Below, piece after piece: positions 1 through 6,114 of a stretch of 9,640 nucleotides of DNA. Numbering within the stretch: position 1 is the first letter of the stretch; every line of letters starts with the position of its first letter. This DNA is from Nitrospinota bacterium (GTDB taxonomy: Bacteria > UBA8248 > JACPRG01): the NCBI GenBank assembly GCA_030740135.1, contig JASLXW010000121.1, positions 1 through 9,640 of the forward strand, written 5' to 3'. The translations under genes and the position numbers were made by a program. A model generated the notes under the pieces. It saw only the letters and a program-made list of their open reading frames with translations. It was not told where the DNA came from and made no database searches.

Positions 1-2
1 GG

Positions 3-146
3 GTTATCGCCCAGCGGCACGTCCTGGCGCATGATTATGGGGAGATCAACCACGAGTTGATCTGGAAGGTTGCCGGCGTTCACATCCCGGAATTGATCAC
101 TCAGCTTGAGCGGCTTGTCCCCCCGCCTCCCTCCACTGACGCTTGA
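3..146 (+). CDS. hepT: HepT-like HEPN toxin, C-terminal fragment (gene begins before the window)
   Basis: Only the last 47 codons are inside the window; the frame is open from base 3 and ends with TGA at 144-146. The peptide contains RHVLAHDY, an exact match to the RX4HXY active-site motif of HepT-family (DUF86) HEPN ribonucleases. It then runs through a helix ending in LERLVPPPP. The C-terminal half aligns by eye with the complete HepT at 553-903: shared Arg-X4-His-X-Tyr, a Trp about ten residues later, a P-x-LI-x-x-LE segment and a terminal Pro run. HepT toxins cleave RNA and are held inactive by a partner MntA nucleotidyltransferase, which would lie to the left of the window. The fragment is too short to judge whether the gene is intact. 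Confidence 0.8.
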   Translation, partial: VIAQRHVLAHDYGEINHELIWKVAGVHIPELITQLERLVPPPPSTDA

Positions 147-197
147 TGATTCCTTGGAGCTCATTCACTGGGTCGTTTGAGCTTCGGACGTTTTACC

Positions 198-219
198 ATC
201 CGTGTAACTTGCGGATAAA
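198..219 (+). repeat. Left copy of imperfect 22-bp direct repeat flanking mntA-hepT
   Basis: The core reads ATCCGTGTAACTTGCGGATA and is followed by AA. It matches the copy at 989-1010 at 17 of 22 positions, and all five differences are transitions. It lies between the upstream hepT fragment and mntA. It also resembles a word (ATCTGTGTNATCTGTGGAT type) that I recall from intergenic DNA of several uncultured and planctomycete-like genomes; that is memory, not a search. Confidence 0.5.
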
Positions 220-249
220 TATTTGTGCGTGGCCATCCGATACGAGATT

Positions 250-253
250 GGAG
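250..253 (+). promoter_or_regulatory. Ribosome binding site that supports the mntA start at 261
   Basis: GGAG lies 7 bases before ATG 261. A GTG at 225 in the same frame would add 12 residues that do not look like the family N-terminus, so this site favours 261. Confidence 0.6.
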
Positions 254-260
254 CAGCTCG

Positions 261-566
261 ATGACTTCCGCTGGGATTGACATCCCGAAAGAGAAAATCG
301 CGGAGTTCTGCCGGAAACACCACATCTGCAGACTGGCGCTCTTTGGCTCTGTCCTTCGGGAGGACTTCCGTCCGGACAGTGACGTGGATGTGCTCGTCGA
401 GTTCGAGCCGGGGCGCCCCGTCGGACTGATTCGCTTGTCCCGCATCGAGCGGGAGCTTTCCGACCTCCTGGGGCGAAAGGTGGACCTGAACACCGCAGGC
501 TTCTTGAGTCCCCACTTTTACGAGAAAGTGCTAAGAGAGACCGAGGAGCAGTATGTCGCACCATGA
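261..566 (+). CDS. mntA: MntA-type minimal nucleotidyltransferase antitoxin
   Basis: This 101-residue protein is a small DNA polymerase beta-fold nucleotidyltransferase. The signature GSX10DXD is complete: Gly29-Ser30, then ten residues, then Asp41-Val-Asp43. A third acidic residue sits in KVDLNT (Asp75). In characterised HEPN/MNT pairs, the MNT protein transfers AMP from ATP to a tyrosine next to the HEPN active site of HepT and so silences the toxin. That role is inferred here from the motif and the gene pairing. The length is typical of stand-alone MNT antitoxins. The stop overlaps the hepT start by 14 bases, so the two are translated from one message and probably coupled. The GC content is lower than in the genes to the right, consistent with acquisition. 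An in-frame GTG at 225 is an alternative start. Confidence 0.9.
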   Translation: MTSAGIDIPKEKIAEFCRKHHICRLALFGSVLREDFRPDSDVDVLVEFEPGRPVGLIRLSRIERELSDLLGRKVDLNTAGFLSPHFYEKVLRETEEQYVAP

Positions 567-903
567 GGACAGCGTTCGCCTACGGCACATGCTCGCTCAC
601 GCCCGGGAGGCTGCGGAGTTGGTCCAGGGCAAAACACGTGAGGATGTCAAAAGGACGCGTGTATTGGAGCTTGCGCTGGTGCGTCTGGTGGAGATCGTTG
701 GAGAAGCCGCGTCACGGGTTTCTCAAAAGGTGCGGAGAAATGACCCGCAGATTCCTTGGGTGGATGTCGTCGGGATGAGGAATCGCATTGTTCATGGCTA
801 TGATCGCGTGGACTTGGACGTTCTTTGGGACACGGTGACCGATGATTTTCCGCCGCTCATCGCAGAATTGGAAAAGATCCTCCCGCCGGAGTCCACCGGT
901 TGA
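553..903 (+). CDS. hepT: HepT-type HEPN ribonuclease toxin (DUF86)
   Basis: This 116-residue, mainly helical protein has the HepT signature near the C-terminus: [11 protein letters not shown] followed by RX4HXY with Arg76, His81 and Tyr83. In the family, Arg and His form the RNase centre in a dimer, and the Tyr is the residue AMPylated by MntA. The start ATG lies inside mntA, four bases after a GAGGAG ribosome binding site (543-548), giving a 14-bp overlap. Antitoxin-first order with overlap is the usual HEPN/MNT layout. The protein is complete and keeps all motif residues, so nothing suggests decay. It is paralogous to the fragment at the left edge, but the two differ enough (for example RNRIVHGY against RHVLAHDY) that they are not a recent duplication. 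The role in the cell (stabilisation of DNA or phage defence) is not readable from the sequence. Confidence 0.9.
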   Translation: MSHHEDSVRLRHMLAHAREAAELVQGKTREDVKRTRVLELALVRLVEIVGEAASRVSQKVRRNDPQIPWVDVVGMRNRIVHGYDRVDLDVLWDTVTDDFPPLIAELEKILPPESTG

Positions 904-1162
904 GAGAAGTCGGCGGCACAAGATCCTTTATTGGCCAAAGAGGTCGTGTGCATCACTGAAATCGATGCCTGAATCCTTTCCCGGCTTAATCTGTGTGATC
1001 TGTGGATAAAGATGGGTCGGTTTCGCCGGCAGGTGCTTTCATCGAACGCCTGACCCAATCCCCCTCCGGCCGGTCCCCGACAATCCGGAACGGCGAATCC
1101 GCAAATACCGCATTCACCCCTGCGGCGCACCATAGATGTCATGATCAAGGTTGTCCGTCCGG
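904..1162. other. Gap between convergent hepT and dusB
   Basis: These 259 bases carry no reading frame that I can support. They hold the right-hand direct repeat (989-1010) and a stretch at 1082-1114 with repeated AATCCG/CCGCATT-like words, which looks like diverged intergenic repeat DNA. A plus-strand frame opening at 1002 runs into dusB antisense and has no protein-like features. I found no convincing hairpin with a T-run for either gene. Confidence 0.5.
989..1010 (+). repeat. Right copy of imperfect 22-bp direct repeat flanking mntA-hepT
   Basis: The core reads ATCTGTGTGATCTGTGGATA and is followed by AA, in the same orientation as the copy at 198-219. It has an internal near-duplication, ATCTGTGTG then ATCTGTGGA. 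It lies 85 bases after the hepT stop, in the gap before the convergent dusB. Confidence 0.5.
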
Positions 1163-2200
1163 TCAACCGAACGGCCCGGACACTTCGGGAACGGCGGCGG
1201 ATTCTTCCGACCGCGGCGCGGCCCAGGCCCCCTCCAAAACCCGCTCCAGGACCGAGATGAGGGTGTCCACGTCGTCGGCCCCGTTGATCTCCTGACGCAG
1301 AAAACGCGCGCCGGGAAAATCGGAGGCGTAATGGACCACGTGCTTCCTGGCGTGGACCAGGGCGCGGCGGGGAATCATTTGCCCGGCAAGCGCGCGGGTG
1401 TGCCGGAGGGCGCAGGCGAGACGCTCGGAGACCGGCGGGTCCGGCGGGAGTTCTTCGCCCGCGATGGCGGCGTTCATCTGCGCGAAGACCCAGGGCCTGC
1501 CGATCGCCCCGCGCCCGACCATCACTGCGTCGCACCCCGTTTCCTCCACGATCCGCCGGGCGTCCTCGGGGGTGTTCACGTCTCCGTTTCCGATGACCGG
1601 CACCCCCACGGCCTTCTTGACGGCGCCGATGACGCCCCAGTCCGCCCGGCCGTTGAAAGCCTGGGCCCGGGTCCGCCCGTGGATCGCGATGGCGCCGGCG
1701 CCGGCGTCTTCCAGCTTCCGGGCGAAGCCGATCACCGCGTCCACGTCCACGTTGTCCCAGCCCGAGCGGATCTTGACAGTCACCGGGCGGTCGACGGCGC
1801 GGACCATGGCCAAGACAATTCCGGCCGCGCGGTCGGGAAATCGCAGCAACGCGGAGCCGGCCTCGGCCTTGACGATCTTCTTGACCGGGCAACCCATGTT
1901 CACGTCCACCACGCGGGCGCCCAGCTCGGCGGTGATCCGGGCGGCCTCGGCCATCTCGCCCGGGTCGTTTCCGAAGAGCTGCATCGACACCGCGCCCTCG
2001 GCGGGGTCCGTCCGAAGCTGGGCGCGGGTCTTCTCATTCCCGCGGACCAGCGCGCGGCTGCTGACCATCTCGGCGCACACGAGTCCCGCCCCCCGCTCCC
2101 GCGACAGCACGCGATAAGGCAAATGCGAGTACCCCGACAGAGGGGCCTGGACCACCCGGGAGGTCAGGGCGACGTCTCCGATCCGGACCGGCGCGTTCAC
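1163..2200 (-). CDS. dusB: tRNA-dihydrouridine synthase, DusB-like
   Basis: This 345-residue flavoprotein reduces specific uridines in the tRNA D-loop to dihydrouridine, using FMN and NADPH. It has the Dus TIM-barrel signatures in order: QLFG (74-77), VNMGCPVKK with catalytic Cys104, VKIRSGW (142-148), IHGRTRAQAFNGRADW (173-188), VIGNGDV (202-208) and MVGRGAIGRPW (227-237). A helical tRNA-binding domain follows. The start is GTG at 2200, overlapping the tsaD stop as GTGA, with GGGAG eight bases upstream inside tsaD. A longer frame back to 2317 is low-complexity antisense of the tsaD frame and is rejected. The N-terminal strand reads APLSGYSHLPYR, where DusB usually has something close to APMAGVTDxPFR. 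The glycine-containing loop is kept but several positions differ. DusB is the best subfamily guess; a different Dus branch is possible. Confidence 0.9.
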   Translation of the reverse strand: MNAPVRIGDVALTSRVVQAPLSGYSHLPYRVLSRERGAGLVCAEMVSSRALVRGNEKTRAQLRTDPAEGAVSMQLFGNDPGEMAEAARITAELGARVVDVNMGCPVKKIVKAEAGSALLRFPDRAAGIVLAMVRAVDRPVTVKIRSGWDNVDVDAVIGFARKLEDAGAGAIAIHGRTRAQAFNGRADWGVIGAVKKAVGVPVIGNGDVNTPEDARRIVEETGCDAVMVGRGAIGRPWVFAQMNAAIAGEELPPDPPVSERLACALRHTRALAGQMIPRRALVHARKHVVHYASDFPGARFLRQEINGADDVDTLISVLERVLEGAWAAPRSEESAAVPEVSGPFG

Positions 2201-3312
2201 GAGGCGAGCTCCCAGCCGGCCTGCGCCTCCATGGCGAGGGCCTCTTCCAGCGGCGGCCCCCCCGCCCGGAGCGCGGCGTGGCCGGCGGCGGCGATCATCG
2301 CCGCGTTGTCCGTGCAATACGCCGAGGCGGGGATGTGGACCCGGACGCCCTCTTCCCGTCCGCGCCGGACCAGCGCCTCCCGCAGGCCCCCGTTGGCGGC
2401 CACGCCGCCGACGACGGCGACGTCATCCACCCCCTCGCGCCCGGCGGCGCGAAAGGTCTTCTCCACCAGCACCTCGACGGCGGCGTCCTGGAACGCCCGG
2501 CAGATTCGCCCCAACAACTCCGGCGGGATCTCCCGGGCGCGCTCCCGGGGGCTGAGGTCCGGATCGTCATCGTACAAACCCCGGCGTTTCAGGTCATACA
2601 AAACGGCCGTTTTCAGGCCGCTGAAGCTGAAGTCGAAAGAGGGGTCGTTCAGCATCGGGCGCGGGAATCGCGGCGTCCCGTCCCCGGTGTCGTCGATGGG
2701 GCCGTGCGCCCGGGCCAGCTTGTCCACCGCCGGCCCCCCCGGATATCCGAGACCCAGGATCTTGCCGACCTTGTCGTATGCCTCCCCGGCGGCGTCGTCG
2801 CGCGTCGCCCCGAGCAGCCTGAATTTCTCGGATTCATCGACCCGGTACAAATGGGTGTGGCCGCCCGACACGACCAGGGCCACGAAGGGGAATCGGGGCG
2901 GGGCCGGACCTCCCAGGCCGTCCGGCTCGCGCGTGGCCCCCTCGATGAACACCGAGGCCACGTGGCCCGCCAGATGGTGGACCCCCGCCAGGGGAAGGCT
3001 TCTCGCCAGGGCGATCCCTTTGGCGGCCTGCAAACCCACCAGAAGGGCCACCAGCAACCCCGGACCGCGGGTGACGGCCACTCCGTCCACGGCCTCCCAT
3101 CCCCCCGCCCGGGAAACCGCCTCCTCCACGACGGGGTGAATGCGCTCGACGTGCCGCCGGGCGGCCAGCTCGGGGACGACCCCCCCGTACGGGGCGTGCA
3201 GATCCGCCTGGGAGGCCACGACCGTGGAACGCACGGTCCGGCCCCCTTCGACGACCGCCGCCGCCGTCTCGTCGCAAGAGGTTTCGATGCCCAGCACCCG
3301 CATCGTCTTCAT
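2197..3312 (-). CDS. tsaD: tRNA N6-adenosine threonylcarbamoyltransferase TsaD
   Basis: TsaD transfers the threonylcarbamoyl group from TC-AMP to A37 of ANN-decoding tRNAs (t6A), working with TsaB and TsaE in the cytoplasm. The 371-residue protein has all landmarks of the ASKHA-fold family: N-terminal GIETSCDETAAAVV (8-21), metal-binding HHLAGH with His113 and His117, VSGGHTHL (148-155), GYPGGPAVDKLA (189-200), DFSFSGLKTAV (227-237), VVGGVAANGGLRE (300-312) and CTDNAAMIA with metal ligand Asp335. It is somewhat longer than E. coli TsaD (about 337 aa), partly because of a Gly/Pro-rich insertion around 126-141. The start is ambiguous: ATG 3312 gives MKTMRVLG and ATG 3303 gives MRVLG, and neither has a strong ribosome binding site. 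It lies 88 bases after the ctpA stop and is coupled to dusB by a GTGA overlap, forming a tRNA-modification pair. Confidence 0.96.
   Translation of the reverse strand: MKTMRVLGIETSCDETAAAVVEGGRTVRSTVVASQADLHAPYGGVVPELAARRHVERIHPVVEEAVSRAGGWEAVDGVAVTRGPGLLVALLVGLQAAKGIALARSLPLAGVHHLAGHVASVFIEGATREPDGLGGPAPPRFPFVALVVSGGHTHLYRVDESEKFRLLGATRDDAAGEAYDKVGKILGLGYPGGPAVDKLARAHGPIDDTGDGTPRFPRPMLNDPSFDFSFSGLKTAVLYDLKRRGLYDDDPDLSPRERAREIPPELLGRICRAFQDAAVEVLVEKTFRAAGREGVDDVAVVGGVAANGGLREALVRRGREEGVRVHIPASAYCTDNAAMIAAAGHAALRAGGPPLEEALAMEAQAGWELAS
2209..2213 (-). promoter_or_regulatory. Ribosome binding site fixing the GTG start of dusB
   Basis: On the minus strand GGGAG precedes GTG 2200 by eight bases, inside the end of tsaD. 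With the GTGA overlap, it selects this start over the upstream in-frame candidate and suggests translational coupling. Confidence 0.65.
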
Positions 3313-3400
3313 CCGGTCATCGGGAAGCGAGGACCATCCGCGGCCGCCCCGGCGGCTGTTCGAACCCCGCCGGGGTCTCTGTTCATGCGGCGGAAGCCGA

Positions 3401-4756
3401 TCAACCCGTCTCGGCCCCCTTGTTCAGCGCCCGGCGGAAAATGTCCCAGCTCCTCAGCAGCTCGACCGCGCGGTCCAGTTGCGAGTCGCCCGTTTTTTTC
3501 AGCGGATTCCTGGGACCGTTGCGGGGGCTGGCGATACCCGGCGTGCTCTCCGGGTCGTCCTCGCCTTTGAGCGTGCCTTTGAGATCACTTTCCTTCAGCC
3601 TCCGCCGCTTCTTGGTCGTCGGCGCGCGCGAGACCTCCACGACGATGTCGGGCATGATTCCCCGCCCTTGGATCTGCCGGCCGTTGGGGGTGTAGTAGCG
3701 TCCGGTCGTCATCCTCAGCCCGGAGCCGTCGCTGAGGGGGATTATCGTCTGCACCGAGCCCTTCCCGAAGGTCGAGGTTCCGGCGATCACGGCGCGCCCC
3801 ATGTCCTGCAAGGCCCCGGCCACAATCTCGGACGCGCTGGCGCTTCCCCCGTTGACGAGGATCACCATCGGAAACTTCAGGGGGGCGTTCTCTCCCCGGG
3901 AATGGAACCGCATGTTCTGGCTCGGGTCCCGTCCCTTGGTGTAGACCAGAAGGGCCCCCTCGCTCACGAAATGGTCCGTCACGGCCACCGCCGCCGAGAG
4001 CAGGCCGCCGGGGTTGTTTCTCAGGTCCAGGACGAGGCCCTTCAGGGACGCGCCGCCGAGGGAATCGAGTCCTTTCTTGACATCCTGGCCGGTTTCCTGG
4101 GTGAACTGGCGGACCTGTAGGTAGCCCAACCCCTCTCCTAGCTTCCGGTGGCTGACGGTCTTAATCCGGATGACCTCCCGGGTCAGGGTGAAATCCCGGG
4201 GGGTTGCCCAGCCCGCCCTGATGATGCTGAGGGTGACCTTGGAATTGGGTTTGCCGCGCAGTTTCTTGACCGCGTCGAACAGCGTCATGTCCTTCGTGGC
4301 TTCACCGTCCACTTTGAGGATCCGGTCTCCCGACTTCAGGCCCGCGCGCTGGGCCGGGGTCCCGTCGATGGGCGAGATCACCGTCAGGACGCCTTGCCGT
4401 ATGGTGATCTCGATTCCCAGCCCCCCGAACTTTCCACGGGTCTCGACCTGGGACTCCCGGAAGACTTCCGGGGGCAGAAAGGTGGTGTGGGGGTCGAGCG
4501 TCCGGAGCATCCCCCGGACGGCGCCATAAACGAGCTTGTGGTCCTCCACGTTCTCCACGTAATTCTTTTTCAGGTACGAGAGCACCTCGGTGAAGGTCCT
4601 GAGTTCCTCGTATACGGAAGACGGCATCTTCTTGTCAGGCTTTTTCTGGGCGCCGGCCGTCTCCGGAGCGCCCGCGAACAGACCGCCGATCAGGAACATA
4701 GACAGGATTGCGATTTGCAGACATGCGGCCCCTCTTCGTGCCCTCATCCTGCTCAT
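3401..4756 (-). CDS. ctpA: Carboxy-terminal processing peptidase (PDZ-S41 family), periplasmic
   Basis: This 451-residue protease has a signal sequence (basic start, hydrophobic core about 12-28, small residues to about 36). A PDZ domain follows (about 112-185, with GLGIEI and AGLKSGDRILKVDG), then an S41 core. The catalytic dyad is visible: GGSASASE carries Ser307 and STFGKGSVQ carries Lys332. The 25-residue spacing and the extra Gln336 match characterised CtpB/Prc enzymes. Other S41 signatures are LDLRNNPGG (243-251) and YYTPNGRQIQGRGIMPD (354-370). The C-terminal tail (about 375-451) is basic and then helical. Ctp proteases cut exposed C-termini of envelope proteins, including cell-wall hydrolases in some bacteria. 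The start at 4756 follows AAGGA by six bases and the envC stop by 16. Frames extending to 4912 read antisense of envC and are rejected. ATG 4747 is a minor alternative. Confidence 0.95.
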   Translation of the reverse strand: MSRMRARRGAACLQIAILSMFLIGGLFAGAPETAGAQKKPDKKMPSSVYEELRTFTEVLSYLKKNYVENVEDHKLVYGAVRGMLRTLDPHTTFLPPEVFRESQVETRGKFGGLGIEITIRQGVLTVISPIDGTPAQRAGLKSGDRILKVDGEATKDMTLFDAVKKLRGKPNSKVTLSIIRAGWATPRDFTLTREVIRIKTVSHRKLGEGLGYLQVRQFTQETGQDVKKGLDSLGGASLKGLVLDLRNNPGGLLSAAVAVTDHFVSEGALLVYTKGRDPSQNMRFHSRGENAPLKFPMVILVNGGSASASEIVAGALQDMGRAVIAGTSTFGKGSVQTIIPLSDGSGLRMTTGRYYTPNGRQIQGRGIMPDIVVEVSRAPTTKKRRRLKESDLKGTLKGEDDPESTPGIASPRNGPRNPLKKTGDSQLDRAVELLRSWDIFRRALNKGAETG

Positions 4757-4762
4757 AACTTT

Positions 4763-4767
4763 TCCTT
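4763..4767 (-). promoter_or_regulatory. Ribosome binding site fixing the ctpA start
   Basis: AAGGA on the minus strand lies six bases before ATG 4756, in the short gap after the envC stop. It decides against starts further upstream in the same frame. Confidence 0.6.
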
Positions 4768-4772
4768 TCGCG

Positions 4773-6047
4773 TTACGGCGTTCGGACCCTGAGCCACCGC
4801 AAGGGATCCTGCGGCTTGCCCAGATGCCGGACTTCGAAATAAATGGCGGGCCGGCCCAGCGGCCCCCCCTCGCCCACCCGGGCGATCGCCTGCCCTTCTT
4901 CGACTCGATCACCCACCCGGACGGTCGCGAGCGTCCCGTGGGCGTACACCGTATAGAGACTTTTTCCGTGGGCCAGCACCAGCAGGTTGCCGTACCCCCG
5001 TAGCCGGTCGGCGTACATGACCTTTCCCCCGCCCACCGCCCGGACGGCCTCGCCTCGCTTCGCCGCCAGGGTGATTCCCGTCTTGGAGGTCAGCGAGGAA
5101 GAAGCGGTCCGCTGAACCGGATCGAACCGGCTGAGGACTTTCCCCGACACCGGCCACGGCAACAGACCTTTTCGATCCTCGAAGGACCATTGGCTTCTCT
5201 GCTTCGCCTTGGCCGCCCAGCTCTTCAGCAGACCCTGAAGGCGCCGCGCCGCGCGGCGGACTTCCGAATACGCCTGACGCTGGCGGTCCCGGCGCTTGCG
5301 GATCGACGCCAGGAGCCGGGCCTTTTTTCCCCGGGCCGCCCGCAGCCGCTTCTCTTCCTTCTCGACCTCCCTTTTCCCGGCGGCCAGGGCCCGCGTTTCA
5401 GATCGGATGACTTCCAGCAGGCGCGCGCGGGCCTTCCGCTCTTGCTGAACGTATCGGATGAGGCCGGCGTCGGCCCGGGCGATCCGGTCCGCATAGATCC
5501 GCATGCGGGCCGCTTCGGCGACTCCGCTGTTCAGCCAGGCGAGAAAGCTCGGAGGCGCCCCCATCCCTTTGTAGAGGGAGCGGATGCGGCGGCGCAGCCC
5601 GGCCTCCGCCTTCGCCATCCGGACTTCCAGGTCCCGTCGCTTTCGCTCCGAGGCGTCGAGCCTCCGGCGGGCCAGGGCCAAACGGTAATTCCGGATCCGG
5701 AGCTCTCCGCCGAGGATTTCCAGTTGGGCGTCGAATCCCTCGATCGCCTCCAGGACGGATCGTTCGGCTCGCTCGCTGCGGGCGATCCGCCGCTTCTGGG
5801 AATCCAGCCGACCTTTGAGACGGGCGAGCCGATTTCGCTCGGCGGCGATCTTCCCCTTGAGTTGGACGGACGTGGGGAACCCGGCCGTTTCCGCACCGGC
5901 GAATCCGGAAAGCGTGAGCGGACCGGCCGAAAGGGCGAGAAACACGACGACGCCGATCCGGCGAGGTGTCAACGGGCGAATCAGGCTGGGTCTCCAAAGG
6001 TTTTGAAGTCCCGGAAACAATGAACGGGCCGTTTTCCGCCAACCCAT
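4773..6047 (-). CDS. envC: EnvC-like murein hydrolase activator: coiled coil plus degenerate LytM (M23) domain
   Basis: From ATG 6047 the protein has 424 residues: a long basic N-terminus, a signal-type hydrophobic stretch (about 31-50, cleavage plausible after AGA at 50-52), extended Arg/Glu-rich coiled coil (about 60-160 and 190-285) and a C-terminal LytM fold (about 296-424). Where active M23 peptidases have HxGxD, this protein has KTGIT (322-326). The HxH before FE is AIY (401-403). Only the Tyr-Ala-His (368-370) of the usual set remains. E. coli EnvC lacks the same ligands and activates amidases instead of cutting peptidoglycan, so an activator role is inferred. Position after ftsX supports this, since FtsX recruits EnvC by its coiled coil. 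The start is uncertain: no good ribosome binding site precedes 6047, TTG 6089 would add 14 residues, and TTG codons nearer the signal core could also serve. Confidence 0.85.
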   Translation of the reverse strand: MGWRKTARSLFPGLQNLWRPSLIRPLTPRRIGVVVFLALSAGPLTLSGFAGAETAGFPTSVQLKGKIAAERNRLARLKGRLDSQKRRIARSERAERSVLEAIEGFDAQLEILGGELRIRNYRLALARRRLDASERKRRDLEVRMAKAEAGLRRRIRSLYKGMGAPPSFLAWLNSGVAEAARMRIYADRIARADAGLIRYVQQERKARARLLEVIRSETRALAAGKREVEKEEKRLRAARGKKARLLASIRKRRDRQRQAYSEVRRAARRLQGLLKSWAAKAKQRSQWSFEDRKGLLPWPVSGKVLSRFDPVQRTASSSLTSKTGITLAAKRGEAVRAVGGGKVMYADRLRGYGNLLVLAHGKSLYTVYAHGTLATVRVGDRVEEGQAIARVGEGGPLGRPAIYFEVRHLGKPQDPLRWLRVRTP

Positions 6048-6114
6048 TGAAGATAGGGGAAATTTAGCGACGACGCCGGACCGTTGCAACCGAAATTCCG
6101 GCCGAAGGACGTCT

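Noticed and set aside
1156..1175. Hairpin across the dusB stop as a Rho-independent terminator
   Set aside because: About eight base pairs with one mismatch can form, but no T-run follows on the minus strand. It may be chance in GC-rich DNA.
1002..1295. Plus-strand frame starting next to the right direct repeat
   Set aside because: It has no ribosome binding site, no recognisable motif, and more than 40% of it is antisense to dusB.
798..1892. Minus-strand frame running from dusB across the gap into hepT
   Set aside because: Its right part is a shifted frame of dusB and its left part is antisense to hepT. The translation is low-complexity Arg/Gly.
1151..3139. Very long plus-strand open frame (662 codons) opposite dusB and tsaD
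   Set aside because: It is antisense to two genes with complete family motifs, is rich in Arg/Pro/Gly/His and low-complexity runs, and has no recognisable domain. Long antisense frames are expected at this GC.
3335..3376. GC-rich inverted repeats between ctpA and tsaD as terminator or attenuator
   Set aside because: The palindromes GCCGCC/GGCGGC and ACCCC/GGGGT are short with tiny loops, and no T-run follows in the direction of transcription.
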